Positions 7,672-15,129 of a stretch of DNA of 26,979 bases are shown one piece after another. The notes below the pieces were generated by a model that searched no databases, was not told the DNA's origin, and worked only from the letters and a program-made list of their open reading frames with translations. This stretch comes from CAXNKG01 sp964202965 (lineage in GTDB: Bacteria > Acidobacteriota > Vicinamibacteria > Vicinamibacterales > UBA2999), in the NCBI GenBank assembly GCA_964202965.1, contig CAXNKG010000041.1, positions 1-26,979 on the forward strand, written 5' to 3'. The position numbers and the translations under genes were made by a program. Each line of letters opens with the position of its first letter. The stretch's first letter is position 1.

Positions 7672-8469
7672 ATGGCTGAAATCGACGAAAATAGCCCCGC
7701 CATGCCCGTCGAGACGAGCCGTCGCACGTTCATGCAGGCCCTGGCTGCCAGCACCGTTCTCGGGACAATGGCGGAGGCCAGCATGGAAGCAGCCCGACAG
7801 CCCGCACCCATCCAGGCCCTCGCGTTCGACGCGTACGGGACGCTGTTCGACGTGTTTTCGGTGACCGCCCTGTGCGAGGAGTTGTTTCCAGGCCGCGGCA
7901 CGGCGCTCGCCCAGGCCTGGCGCGCCAAGCAGCTTCAGTACAGCCTCTTGCGGAGTCTCATGGAGCGGCATGCGGACTTCTGGCGGTTGACCGAGGACGG
8001 CCTCGTCTGGGCCGCCAGGAGCCTGCAACTCGACCTCACGGCCGCCAGAAAGGCCCGGCTCATGGACGCCTACCTGCGTCTCGCGGCCTTCCCCGACGTC
8101 GTCCCTGGCCTGAAGGCACTCAAGGATCGCGGGGTACGCCTGGCCATCCTGTCGAACGGGGAACCGAAGATGCTCCGCGCGGCGGCGGACAGCGCCGGCG
8201 TGACGTCTCTGCTGGATGCCGTGATCAGCGTGGAGGAGGTCGGCATCTTCAAGCCGAACCCGCGCGTGTACGCGCTGGCCGGGACGCACCTCGGCACGGA
8301 GCGCCGTCTTGGCTTTGTGTCGTCGAATTCGTGGGACATCGCCGGCGCCGGGTCGGCCGGCCTCACGACCTTCTGGATTCAGCGCAGCGCCGCGGAGCCG
8401 CCGGAGGAACTTGGGTTCCCCGCTACGCACGTTGTACGCTCGCTCGCCGAACTTTCAGCGCTCCTATAA
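7672..8469 (+). CDS. Type II haloacid dehalogenase (HAD) with Tat signal
   Basis: A 265-residue HAD hydrolase of the (S)-2-haloacid dehalogenase group, which hydrolyses the C-halogen bond of 2-haloalkanoates through an aspartyl ester. It carries the nucleophile D53 (FDAYGTLFD), the arginine of AWRAKQLQYSLLRSL (R83), motif II LSNGEP (S161, N162), motif III K194 (KPNPRVY) and motif IV SSNSWDIAGA. Unusually, the first 40 residues form a twin-arginine signal: SRRTFMQ followed by a hydrophobic ALAASTVLGTMAEA. The enzyme is therefore predicted to fold in the cytoplasm and be exported. The ATG is at 7672; an internal ATG at 7702 would still keep the Tat motif. Neither has a strong Shine-Dalgarno. 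The beta-lactamase gene follows after 16 bp. The physiological substrate could be any small phosphate- or halogen-containing compound. Confidence 0.88.
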   Translation: MAEIDENSPAMPVETSRRTFMQALAASTVLGTMAEASMEAARQPAPIQALAFDAYGTLFDVFSVTALCEELFPGRGTALAQAWRAKQLQYSLLRSLMERHADFWRLTEDGLVWAARSLQLDLTAARKARLMDAYLRLAAFPDVVPGLKALKDRGVRLAILSNGEPKMLRAAADSAGVTSLLDAVISVEEVGIFKPNPRVYALAGTHLGTERRLGFVSSNSWDIAGAGSAGLTTFWIQRSAAEPPEELGFPATHVVRSLAELSALL

Positions 8470-8471
8470 CG

Positions 8472-8480
8472 AAGGAAGGA
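8472..8480 (+). promoter_or_regulatory. Shine-Dalgarno that fixes the start of the beta-lactamase gene
   Basis: AAGGAAGGA ends 5 nt before the ATG at 8486. The frame is open further upstream (to 8309), but this ribosome site and the signal peptide that follows place the true start at 8486. Confidence 0.75.
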
Positions 8481-8485
8481 CGACC

Positions 8486-9382
8486 ATGCGTAGATTCGCC
8501 CTCATCACCCTTCTCCTGTTGCCGGTCCTCGTGTTCGCACAGGCAGGCCCCGGAGGCTTCATCAGCGCCGAGCAGGACGCCCAGCTCAAGGGACCCTGGA
8601 GCGACGGCGTCGAGCCGTTTCCGATCATTGCCAACATCTACTACGTCGGCGGGGTGAACATCGCCTCGTACCTCATGACGACCCCGCAGGGGCACATCCT
8701 GATGGACACCGGCATGCCGCGGATGGCGAAAACGGTCCTCGCGAATGTCGAGAAGCTCGGATTCAAGCCGAATGACATCCGCCTCATGATCTCGAGCCAC
8801 GCGCACGTCGATCACATTGGCGGACATGCCGAAGTGAAGAAGGCGACGGGCGCGCAGGTCATCGCCTCCGCCGAAGATGCCCGGGCGCTCGAAGCCGGAC
8901 GGGACATGTCGCCGGTCGAATACGACGGCTGGCCGGCAGTGCGCGTCGACCGCATCATCAAGGAGGGCGAGACGGTGACGCTCGGCACGATGACGCTGCG
9001 CGCGGTCCTGACGCCCGGCCACACGCCCGGCGCGACGACGTGGGTCACGACCGTGCAGGACGGCGGGCGCAGCTACACGGTCGTCTTCCCCGGCGGCGCC
9101 GCGCCCAACGGCGGCCCGCTCGTCGTCGGCAACCCGAAGCACCCGAACCTCGCGGAGATCACGCTCACCACGTACGGCACGCTGAAGCAGCTCAATCCCG
9201 ACATCGTCCTGCAGGGCCACCCGCAGCAGGCGTTCATGGGCAAGGTTGATGGGATGAAGAAGGGCATGAGGCCGCATCCGCTGCTCCAGGAGCCGGGCGC
9301 CTGGCTGAAGCAGCAGGAACAGGGCGAGGCGGGGTTCCGCAAGCGGATCGCGGCCGACAAGGCCAAACTCCCGGCCCGATAG
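8486..9382 (+). CDS. Subclass B3-like metallo-beta-lactamase fold hydrolase, secreted
   Basis: A 298-residue protein with signal peptide MRRFALITLLLLPVLVFAQA, so it is periplasmic. The zinc motif HAHVDH gives H105, H107, D109 and H110, as in the HxHxDH of B3 enzymes. H179 (TPGHTPG) and H245 (LQGHPQ) supply the remaining ligands; B3 enzymes bind zinc through exactly this His3 plus Asp-His-His set. Length and order match subclass B3 (L1, GOB, FEZ types). Whether it hydrolyses beta-lactams or another cyclic amide or ester cannot be decided here; many environmental B3-like proteins are poor lactamases. It is the second gene of a two-gene unit with the dehalogenase. It ends (TAG) only 8 bp before the converging stop of DUF5916 copy 2, leaving no room for a terminator. 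Confidence 0.87.
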   Translation: MRRFALITLLLLPVLVFAQAGPGGFISAEQDAQLKGPWSDGVEPFPIIANIYYVGGVNIASYLMTTPQGHILMDTGMPRMAKTVLANVEKLGFKPNDIRLMISSHAHVDHIGGHAEVKKATGAQVIASAEDARALEAGRDMSPVEYDGWPAVRVDRIIKEGETVTLGTMTLRAVLTPGHTPGATTWVTTVQDGGRSYTVVFPGGAAPNGGPLVVGNPKHPNLAEITLTTYGTLKQLNPDIVLQGHPQQAFMGKVDGMKKGMRPHPLLQEPGAWLKQQEQGEAGFRKRIAADKAKLPAR

Positions 9383-9390
9383 CCACCCGC

Positions 9391-11634
9391 CTACAACGCC
9401 AGCATGTAGGTCAGCTTGGCGATGAGCGCGCGATCCAGCCGCTGGTTCGTGCGCTCGTCACGCCGCTCGTTATAGACGAAGAAGAAGTCGCTCAGGGGCC
9501 GGTGAATCACGTTGAGCCGGATGTTCGAGCTGAGCTGCCGCGTATCGGTGCTGTACTGCACAAGGGCGTTGAGAAACACGTTGGTGTCGAAGTTGTAGTT
9601 CACCCGCGCCGTCGTGACCGTCGAGACGTAGGAGGCGGCTGGCAGATCGATGTCGTTGATCTGCAGGCTCAGCGACGCGCTGAGCCTCTCGTTCGGGCGG
9701 AACGACGGGCCGAACTGGTAGGTCCGCTTGTAGCCGCCGTAGAACTCCCCCACTGAATAGCGCAGCGACGGCGTCACCCGCGCCGCACCGTTCCCGAAAT
9801 AAAACCCGAAGTACTCGGTGTACTCGTAGCGGCCGGGAAGCACCACGGCTCGGCGGGCGCTGTTGAGCGTGAACGGGGCCCGGATGACTTCGACGTTGGT
9901 ATTCCACCCGAACTCCGCGAAGCCGCCGTTGGAGAATGTCAGCGGCACGTGGAAGTCCTGGAGCCGCTGATCGAGCGCCCCGTCTGCCTGCCGGGTGAAC
10001 ATGTCCATCTCCCAGTGCGGACGAATCTCGCGCAGCCAGGCCGGAAACCTGGGGGAACGGAACGCCCGGGCGACCATGGCGAACTCGTTGTTCACGCCGC
10101 GCCTCGGGATGAAGCCGAGCTCGTCGTTGAACTGCCCGCCGATCGCATCGAAGCGGCCGCGGAACTGCCAGAGGCGATCCTGGTAATTCACGTGCGCACG
10201 GCCCGCGTACTCATTGCCGCCCGGTCCGCGCACGGGCACCGCTGACATGGTCCTGGCGGCAAATCCGTTCATCGTGAAGTAGCCGAAGCGGAAGTTCGCG
10301 TCGACGCCCGCCATGCGGTTGAAGCCGGGGCCGCCCTGCTCCTTGTTCAACAGCACGGCGCCGATGTCGGAATTGGCCAGGATGTCGCGGCGCAGCCGCA
10401 GTGCTGTGAAGTTCGTTGCGGGCGCCGACCCCTGCCCGCGCTGCTGGATGTTCAGCGCCCCGACCGAATAGGCGCCGGCGCGACCGGTGAGCCGCGTGCC
10501 GCCGGCAATGGGGATCGCGTTGCCCTCGTCGCTGAGACCGATCCGACGGCTGAAGAACATCCGCATCTGCGGCGACCGGTTCTGCCGGCCTCCGAAAATG
10601 ACAGCCCCGGCGCCGAACCCGCCGAAGAATCCGCCGTCAGTCGACCCGAAATCGAACACGCCGGAGTTCTCGAGGAAGAAATCCCGCTTCTCTGGAAAGA
10701 ACAGGCTGAAGCGCGTCAGGTTCACCTGCTGCTCGTCGGCCTCGACCTGCGAGAAGTCGGTGTTGACGGTGAAATCCCACACGAGGCCGGTCGTCACGCC
10801 GTACTTCACATCGACGCCGGCGTCGGCATCGCCGCGCGTGGACAGGCGGCCGACCGTGCTACCGCTCCCCAGGACGTACGGCTTGATCCGGAGGTTCCTG
10901 CCGGCCCGGATCCCCGTCAGGCCCTCGAGGGTCCCGGCCATCGACACCCGCTCGAGGCCGTAAATACGCGGCAACGGCGACCAGAAACTGTCTTCATTCA
11001 GCCGCCGCACCTTGCGCCGGAAATTGATGCCCCACGTCTGGGGGTCGCGGTCGGCGAACTTCAGGGCGCGGAATGGAATCGCGATTTCCGCCACCCACCC
11101 GGTGTCGGTGATGCGCGTCTCGACCGACCAGATGCCGTCCCAGTTCACGTTGAAGTCGCGCCCCTCGTTGCCAATCTGCGCGTCCCACTTGGCGCCGGCG
11201 GGGTTGGTGGCAAATTGATAGCCGTTGCGGTCGTCATGGAACGTGTCGAGCAGGATCACGAACGCGTCGCTGGCATCGACGGCGTAATCCTTCTTCAGGT
11301 CGGTCACCACGATACGGGACGGCTCGGGGTCGGCGGCCGTGACGCCGAAATAGATCGCCTCGTCGTCGTAGAGGACGCGCACGTCGGTGTCGAAGGTGGC
11401 CGGCACGCCTTCCCGCGGCTCGTTCTGAACAAAACCGCGGGCGCTCGTGGCCGCGGTCCACGAGCCTTCGTCGAGACGGCCATCAAGGACGACGGGGCCG
11501 GCGGTGCGTGTCACCGTGAGGGTTCGCTCGGCGAGAGGCGCGGACGGCGCCTGGGCAGACGCGAGTGACGGGACGAACGCCGAGCACCAGATGACGGCGG
11601 CGACGGCGGACGTGTAACGAAGTGCGAGGTTCAT
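9391..11634 (-). CDS. CBM9-like/DUF5916 outer-membrane protein (copy 2)
   Basis: A 747-residue protein. The signal peptide MNLALRYTSAVAAVIWCSAF ends near LASAQA. The CBM9-like domain follows (PVVLDGRLDEGSW, DEAIYFGVTAADPEP, DAFVILLDTFHDDRNG). DUF5916 then carries NTDFSQVEADEQQVNLTRF and FPEKRDFFLENSGVFDFG, followed by a glycine-rich stretch (DGGFFGGFGAGAVIFGG). The frame is open to 11991 but that part runs antisense through copy 3. I start at the ATG at 11632-11634; an ATG at 11650-11652 would add six residues (MLIGLR) and collide with the opposite start codon. The stop is TAG at 9391-9393. It is divergent from copy 3 and convergent with the beta-lactamase. No promoter can be placed outside coding sequence. 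Confidence 0.9.
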   Translation of the reverse strand: MNLALRYTSAVAAVIWCSAFVPSLASAQAPSAPLAERTLTVTRTAGPVVLDGRLDEGSWTAATSARGFVQNEPREGVPATFDTDVRVLYDDEAIYFGVTAADPEPSRIVVTDLKKDYAVDASDAFVILLDTFHDDRNGYQFATNPAGAKWDAQIGNEGRDFNVNWDGIWSVETRITDTGWVAEIAIPFRALKFADRDPQTWGINFRRKVRRLNEDSFWSPLPRIYGLERVSMAGTLEGLTGIRAGRNLRIKPYVLGSGSTVGRLSTRGDADAGVDVKYGVTTGLVWDFTVNTDFSQVEADEQQVNLTRFSLFFPEKRDFFLENSGVFDFGSTDGGFFGGFGAGAVIFGGRQNRSPQMRMFFSRRIGLSDEGNAIPIAGGTRLTGRAGAYSVGALNIQQRGQGSAPATNFTALRLRRDILANSDIGAVLLNKEQGGPGFNRMAGVDANFRFGYFTMNGFAARTMSAVPVRGPGGNEYAGRAHVNYQDRLWQFRGRFDAIGGQFNDELGFIPRRGVNNEFAMVARAFRSPRFPAWLREIRPHWEMDMFTRQADGALDQRLQDFHVPLTFSNGGFAEFGWNTNVEVIRAPFTLNSARRAVVLPGRYEYTEYFGFYFGNGAARVTPSLRYSVGEFYGGYKRTYQFGPSFRPNERLSASLSLQINDIDLPAASYVSTVTTARVNYNFDTNVFLNALVQYSTDTRQLSSNIRLNVIHRPLSDFFFVYNERRDERTNQRLDRALIAKLTYMLAL

Positions 11635-11650
11635 TCGTAATCCGATTAAC

Positions 11651-13936
11651 ATGCTGACGCGCACAATGATACCTATGAACAATCCGGCCCTGCGAGCGGT
11701 CCTGTGGTGTACCGCCGTTCTGCTGCTCGCATCGACCGTGGAAGCCCAACAGAACGGCGAGGCGGGCGGGCGCCGCACGATTCCTGCCGAACGCATGGCC
11801 AGCGGCGAGGCGATCACGCTCGACGGCCGCTTCGACGAGCCGGCCTGGCGGCGCGCGACGCCCGCGGACACGTTCGTCCAGATCGATCCCAACAACGGCC
11901 AAGCGCCAACCGAGCCGACCGAGGTCCGCGTCATCTTCGACGAGGACGCCCTGTACATCGGCGTCACGGCGTTCGATTCGGAGCCCGACAAGTGGCTCGG
12001 CTACGAGATGCGACGCGACATGTTCCTCGGCTCGGACGACCGGTTCATGTGGACGATCGACACGTTTCTCGACGCCCGCACCGGGTACTTCTTCGAGATG
12101 AATCCGTCAGGCCTGATGGCCGATTCGCTGATGGGCGTCAACGGCGACAACCGCGCGTGGGACGGCATCTGGAATGCGCGCACCTTCAAGCACGACAAGG
12201 GATGGAATATCGAGATCGAGATTCCGTTCCGCACGCTGAACTTCAACCCGCAGAGCGACACGTGGGGCATGAACTTCCAGCGAACCGTCCGCCGCAAGAA
12301 CGAGGAGAGCATCTGGACCGGCTGGGCGCGCAACCAGGGGCTGCGGCGCATGACCAATGCCGGGCACGTGACCGGCATCACCAAGGTCACGCAGGGGCGC
12401 GGCCTGGAACTGAAGCCGTACGGCGTCTACACGGCCAGCGCCGCCCCGGGCCGCGGCCAGAACGCGCTGGACGGTGATGGCGGCGTCGGCTTCGACGTGT
12501 TCTACAACCCGACGCCGGTGCTGCGGACGAACCTCACCGTGAACACGGACTTCGCACAGACGGAAGTCGACCAGCGGCAGGTCAACCTCACACGCTTCAA
12601 CCTGTTCTTCCCCGAGAAGCGCGAGTTCTTCCTCGACGGGGCGATCTTCTTCGACTTCGGCAGTCCGGGGTCCGGTGGGGGCGCCGGCGGCAACCGCGGC
12701 GGCCAGGGGAACGATCTGCTCGTGAACCCATTCTTCAGCCGGCGGATCGGGTTGAGCGAAACGGGCACGCCGCAGCGCATCGATGTCGGCACCAAGGTCA
12801 CCGGCCAGATGGGTAGGCAGGACGTCGGTGTCCTCTACGTCCGCACCGGCGAGGATGGCGACTTCATCGGCGAGGACTTCATGGTCGCGCGCGTCAAGCG
12901 CCGGATGCTCACGCAGTCGTACGTCGGTGCGATGTACACAGGACGCAATGCGCGCCTCGGGAACACCGTGCGGCCGGGACTCGTGGATGGCACGCGGCAT
13001 ACGACCGGCCTCGACATGCGGCTCGCGACGAACCGCTTCAGGGGCTCGGACAACCTCTCCGGCACGTTCTGGTTCCTCAATGCGGCCCGTCCGGGCGTCA
13101 CGGGCAGCAACAACGCATTCGGGGCGCAACTGGAGTATCCGAACGACGTCTGGCAGGCGAGCCTCGGTCTCCGCGAGGTGCAGGACGACTTCGATCCCGG
13201 CATCGGATTCGTATCGCGGAATGGCTACCGCCGGTATCAGCCGACGCTGTCGTGGAACCCGAGACCGCGCGGCCACCGGTACATCAGGCAATTCGGATTC
13301 GGACCGGATCTCGACATCCAGACCGACCTGGAGGGCCACACGCTGACCCGGACCGTGTCGCTGACGCCGTTCGAGATGAACCTGCACTCGCAGGAGCAGG
13401 TCGGGGTCGACATGGACTGGTCGCACGAGCGGCTCGACCGGCCCTTCACGATCAGTCGAGGCATCACGCTGCCGGCCGGCGCCGAATACGACTTCATGCG
13501 ATGGAGCGTCCGCGCCGGCACGGCAAGCCGGCGGGTCATCTCGACCTTCATGCGCTACGCTGACGGCGACTTCTACTCGGGCACGCGACGGCAGTTCAAT
13601 TCGACGCTGAACATCCGCCTCCGGCCCGGACACATGGTCTATCTGACCGGCGAGTGGAACGACGTCAAGTTGCGCGAAGGCAGTTTCGTCTCCAATGTGT
13701 ACCGTGTCGTCACCGAAACACAGTTCTCGCCGTTCCTCTTCGTCGTCAACAACCTCCAGTTCGATACCGTCAGCCGGGTGGCCGGCTGGCAATCGCGGTT
13801 CCGCTGGATCATGAAGCCGGGTAACGACCTGCACATCGTCTACACGCACAACTGGCTCGACAACCCGGTGCTCGATCGCTTCACCAGCCTCGACCGCCGG
13901 TTCGCGTCCAAAGTGCTGTACACGCACCGGTTCTAG
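11651..13936 (+). CDS. CBM9-like/DUF5916 outer-membrane protein (copy 3)
   Basis: A 761-residue protein if translation begins at the ATG at 11651. The better signal-peptide start is the ATG at 11675 (MNNPALRAVLWCTAVLLLAS, cleavage near VEAQQ), which gives 753 residues and leaves 40 bp to the opposite gene. It has the CBM9-like domain (AITLDGRFDEPAW, DEDALYIGVTAFDSEP, DRFMWTIDTFLDARTG), then DUF5916 with NTDFAQTEVDQRQVNLTRF, FPEKREFFLDGAIFFDFG and a Gly/Asn-rich loop. It ends in RF, fitting an outer-membrane barrel whose last residue is phenylalanine. The stop is TAG. No Shine-Dalgarno is seen at either start. An oxidoreductase gene follows on the same strand after 26 bp. Confidence 0.9.
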   Translation: MLTRTMIPMNNPALRAVLWCTAVLLLASTVEAQQNGEAGGRRTIPAERMASGEAITLDGRFDEPAWRRATPADTFVQIDPNNGQAPTEPTEVRVIFDEDALYIGVTAFDSEPDKWLGYEMRRDMFLGSDDRFMWTIDTFLDARTGYFFEMNPSGLMADSLMGVNGDNRAWDGIWNARTFKHDKGWNIEIEIPFRTLNFNPQSDTWGMNFQRTVRRKNEESIWTGWARNQGLRRMTNAGHVTGITKVTQGRGLELKPYGVYTASAAPGRGQNALDGDGGVGFDVFYNPTPVLRTNLTVNTDFAQTEVDQRQVNLTRFNLFFPEKREFFLDGAIFFDFGSPGSGGGAGGNRGGQGNDLLVNPFFSRRIGLSETGTPQRIDVGTKVTGQMGRQDVGVLYVRTGEDGDFIGEDFMVARVKRRMLTQSYVGAMYTGRNARLGNTVRPGLVDGTRHTTGLDMRLATNRFRGSDNLSGTFWFLNAARPGVTGSNNAFGAQLEYPNDVWQASLGLREVQDDFDPGIGFVSRNGYRRYQPTLSWNPRPRGHRYIRQFGFGPDLDIQTDLEGHTLTRTVSLTPFEMNLHSQEQVGVDMDWSHERLDRPFTISRGITLPAGAEYDFMRWSVRAGTASRRVISTFMRYADGDFYSGTRRQFNSTLNIRLRPGHMVYLTGEWNDVKLREGSFVSNVYRVVTETQFSPFLFVVNNLQFDTVSRVAGWQSRFRWIMKPGNDLHIVYTHNWLDNPVLDRFTSLDRRFASKVLYTHRF

Positions 13937-13962
13937 GCGAGTCAGGAAAGGACCCGCCCCAC

Positions 13963-14967
13963 ATGCGCGCTATCGTCCTTCGCACGCTCGGCAGCCCTGA
14001 TGTCCTCCAGATGGAGGACGTCCCCGATCCGGCTCCCGGCGCCGGCGACGCGGTCGTGCGGCTGCGCGCAGCCGCGTTGAATCACCGCGACGTCTGGATC
14101 CGCAAGGGGCAGTACGCCGGCATCAAGACCCCCCTCATCCTGGGCTCCGACGGGGCCGGTGACGTCGCCGCGGTCGGTGCCGGCGTCGACCCGACGTGGG
14201 TCGGCAAGGCGGTGCTCATCAATCCGTCGTTCAACTTCGGCGACGACGAGCGGGCGCAGGGAGCGGAGTTCCAGATTCTCGGCCTGCCGCGCGACGGTAC
14301 GTACGCCGAGCTGGTCACCGTGCCGGCCACGGCGCTCCACGGGAAGCCGGCTCATCTCTCGTTCGAGGAGGCAGCCGCTTTGCCCCTCGCCTCGCTCACC
14401 GCCTACCGCGCGCTCGTCCCGCGGGCGCAGCTGCAGGCGGACGAGACGGTCGTCGTCACAGGTATCGGCGGCGGGGTCGCCACCTGCGCGCTCCTCTTCG
14501 CGGTCCGGTTGGGCGCGCGCGTCTTCGTCACATCAGGCAGCGACGCGAAGCTCGAGTCGGCGCGGGCACACGGCGCGTCCGGCGGCGTGAACCACCGCGA
14601 CGCCGAGTGGCCCAAAGCGCTCCAGGCGCTCATCGGTGGCCGCCCCGACGTCATCGTCGACGGCGCCGGCGGCGACACGTTCAACAGGGCGCTCGATCTC
14701 GTGAAGCCCGGGGGCCGGGTCGTCTCCTACGGCGCGACGCTCGGCGCGGTCCCGAATCTCGAAGTGCGGCGGATTTTCTGGAAGCAGCTGAACGTGCTGG
14801 GCAGCACGATGGGCAGCCCGCGCGACTTCGCGGCGATGCTGCAGCTCTATGCGGATGGGGTGCGTCCGGTGGTGGATGGCGTACTGCCCCTCGATCAGGC
14901 GGCGGCTGCGCACCGCCGCATGGAAGAGGGACACCAGTTCGGAAAGATCGTCTTACGTATCAGCTAA
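13963..14967 (+). CDS. MDR-family quinone oxidoreductase/alcohol dehydrogenase-like protein, zinc-less
   Basis: A 334-residue NAD(P)-dependent reductase. The N-terminal GroES-like domain has AAALNHRDVWIRKGQ and LGSDGAGDVAAVG. The Rossmann domain begins VVVTGIGGGVATCAL (residues 163-177) and includes the IVDGAGGDTF turn. The lobe that holds the structural zinc in alcohol dehydrogenases reads INPSFNFGDDERAQGAEFQ and contains none of the four cysteines. The catalytic-zinc cysteine is replaced by asparagine in NHRD. It should therefore act without zinc, like quinone oxidoreductases or enoyl reductases. The substrate is unknown. A Shine-Dalgarno AGGAAAGGA (13944-13952) lies 10 nt before the ATG. 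It probably forms an operon with DUF5916 copy 3, and ends facing the TonB receptor across a 162-bp repeat. Confidence 0.9.
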   Translation: MRAIVLRTLGSPDVLQMEDVPDPAPGAGDAVVRLRAAALNHRDVWIRKGQYAGIKTPLILGSDGAGDVAAVGAGVDPTWVGKAVLINPSFNFGDDERAQGAEFQILGLPRDGTYAELVTVPATALHGKPAHLSFEEAAALPLASLTAYRALVPRAQLQADETVVVTGIGGGVATCALLFAVRLGARVFVTSGSDAKLESARAHGASGGVNHRDAEWPKALQALIGGRPDVIVDGAGGDTFNRALDLVKPGGRVVSYGATLGAVPNLEVRRIFWKQLNVLGSTMGSPRDFAAMLQLYADGVRPVVDGVLPLDQAAAAHRRMEEGHQFGKIVLRIS

Positions 14968-15129
14968 ATTAACGGAGCTGGCGAACGGAAGCTGCGGAGG
15001 GAACGGGACAGGATCACAGGAGAAACGGAGGAACGGAGGCGAACGGAAAACCTAAAAAGATCTCCGTTCGTCCCCGTTACTCCCCTCCTCCTGTGAGTTT
15101 CGTTCCGTTCTCTCCGTACACTCCGTCGA
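14968..15129. repeat. Long imperfect inverted repeat between convergent genes
   Basis: The left half is purine-rich with repeated ACGGAR units. The right half carries the complementary CCGTT/CTCC units, joined by ACCTAAAAAG. Matching blocks include TCACAGGAG against CTCCTGTGA and CGAACGGA against TCCGTTCG, giving arms of about 70-80 nt with many mismatches. It lies exactly between the stops of the oxidoreductase (plus) and the receptor (minus), so it may act as a bidirectional terminator. The units are less regular than the 7-bp arrays elsewhere in the window. Confidence 0.6.

Noticed and set aside
7527..7928. N-terminal extension of DUF5916 copy 1 (134 codons open)
   Set aside because: The extension has no family similarity, runs antisense to the dehalogenase, and precedes a clear signal peptide that must be N-terminal.
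9383..9390. Terminator between the beta-lactamase and DUF5916 copy 2
   Set aside because: Only 8 bp separate the stops and I see no stem with a T-tract in either direction.
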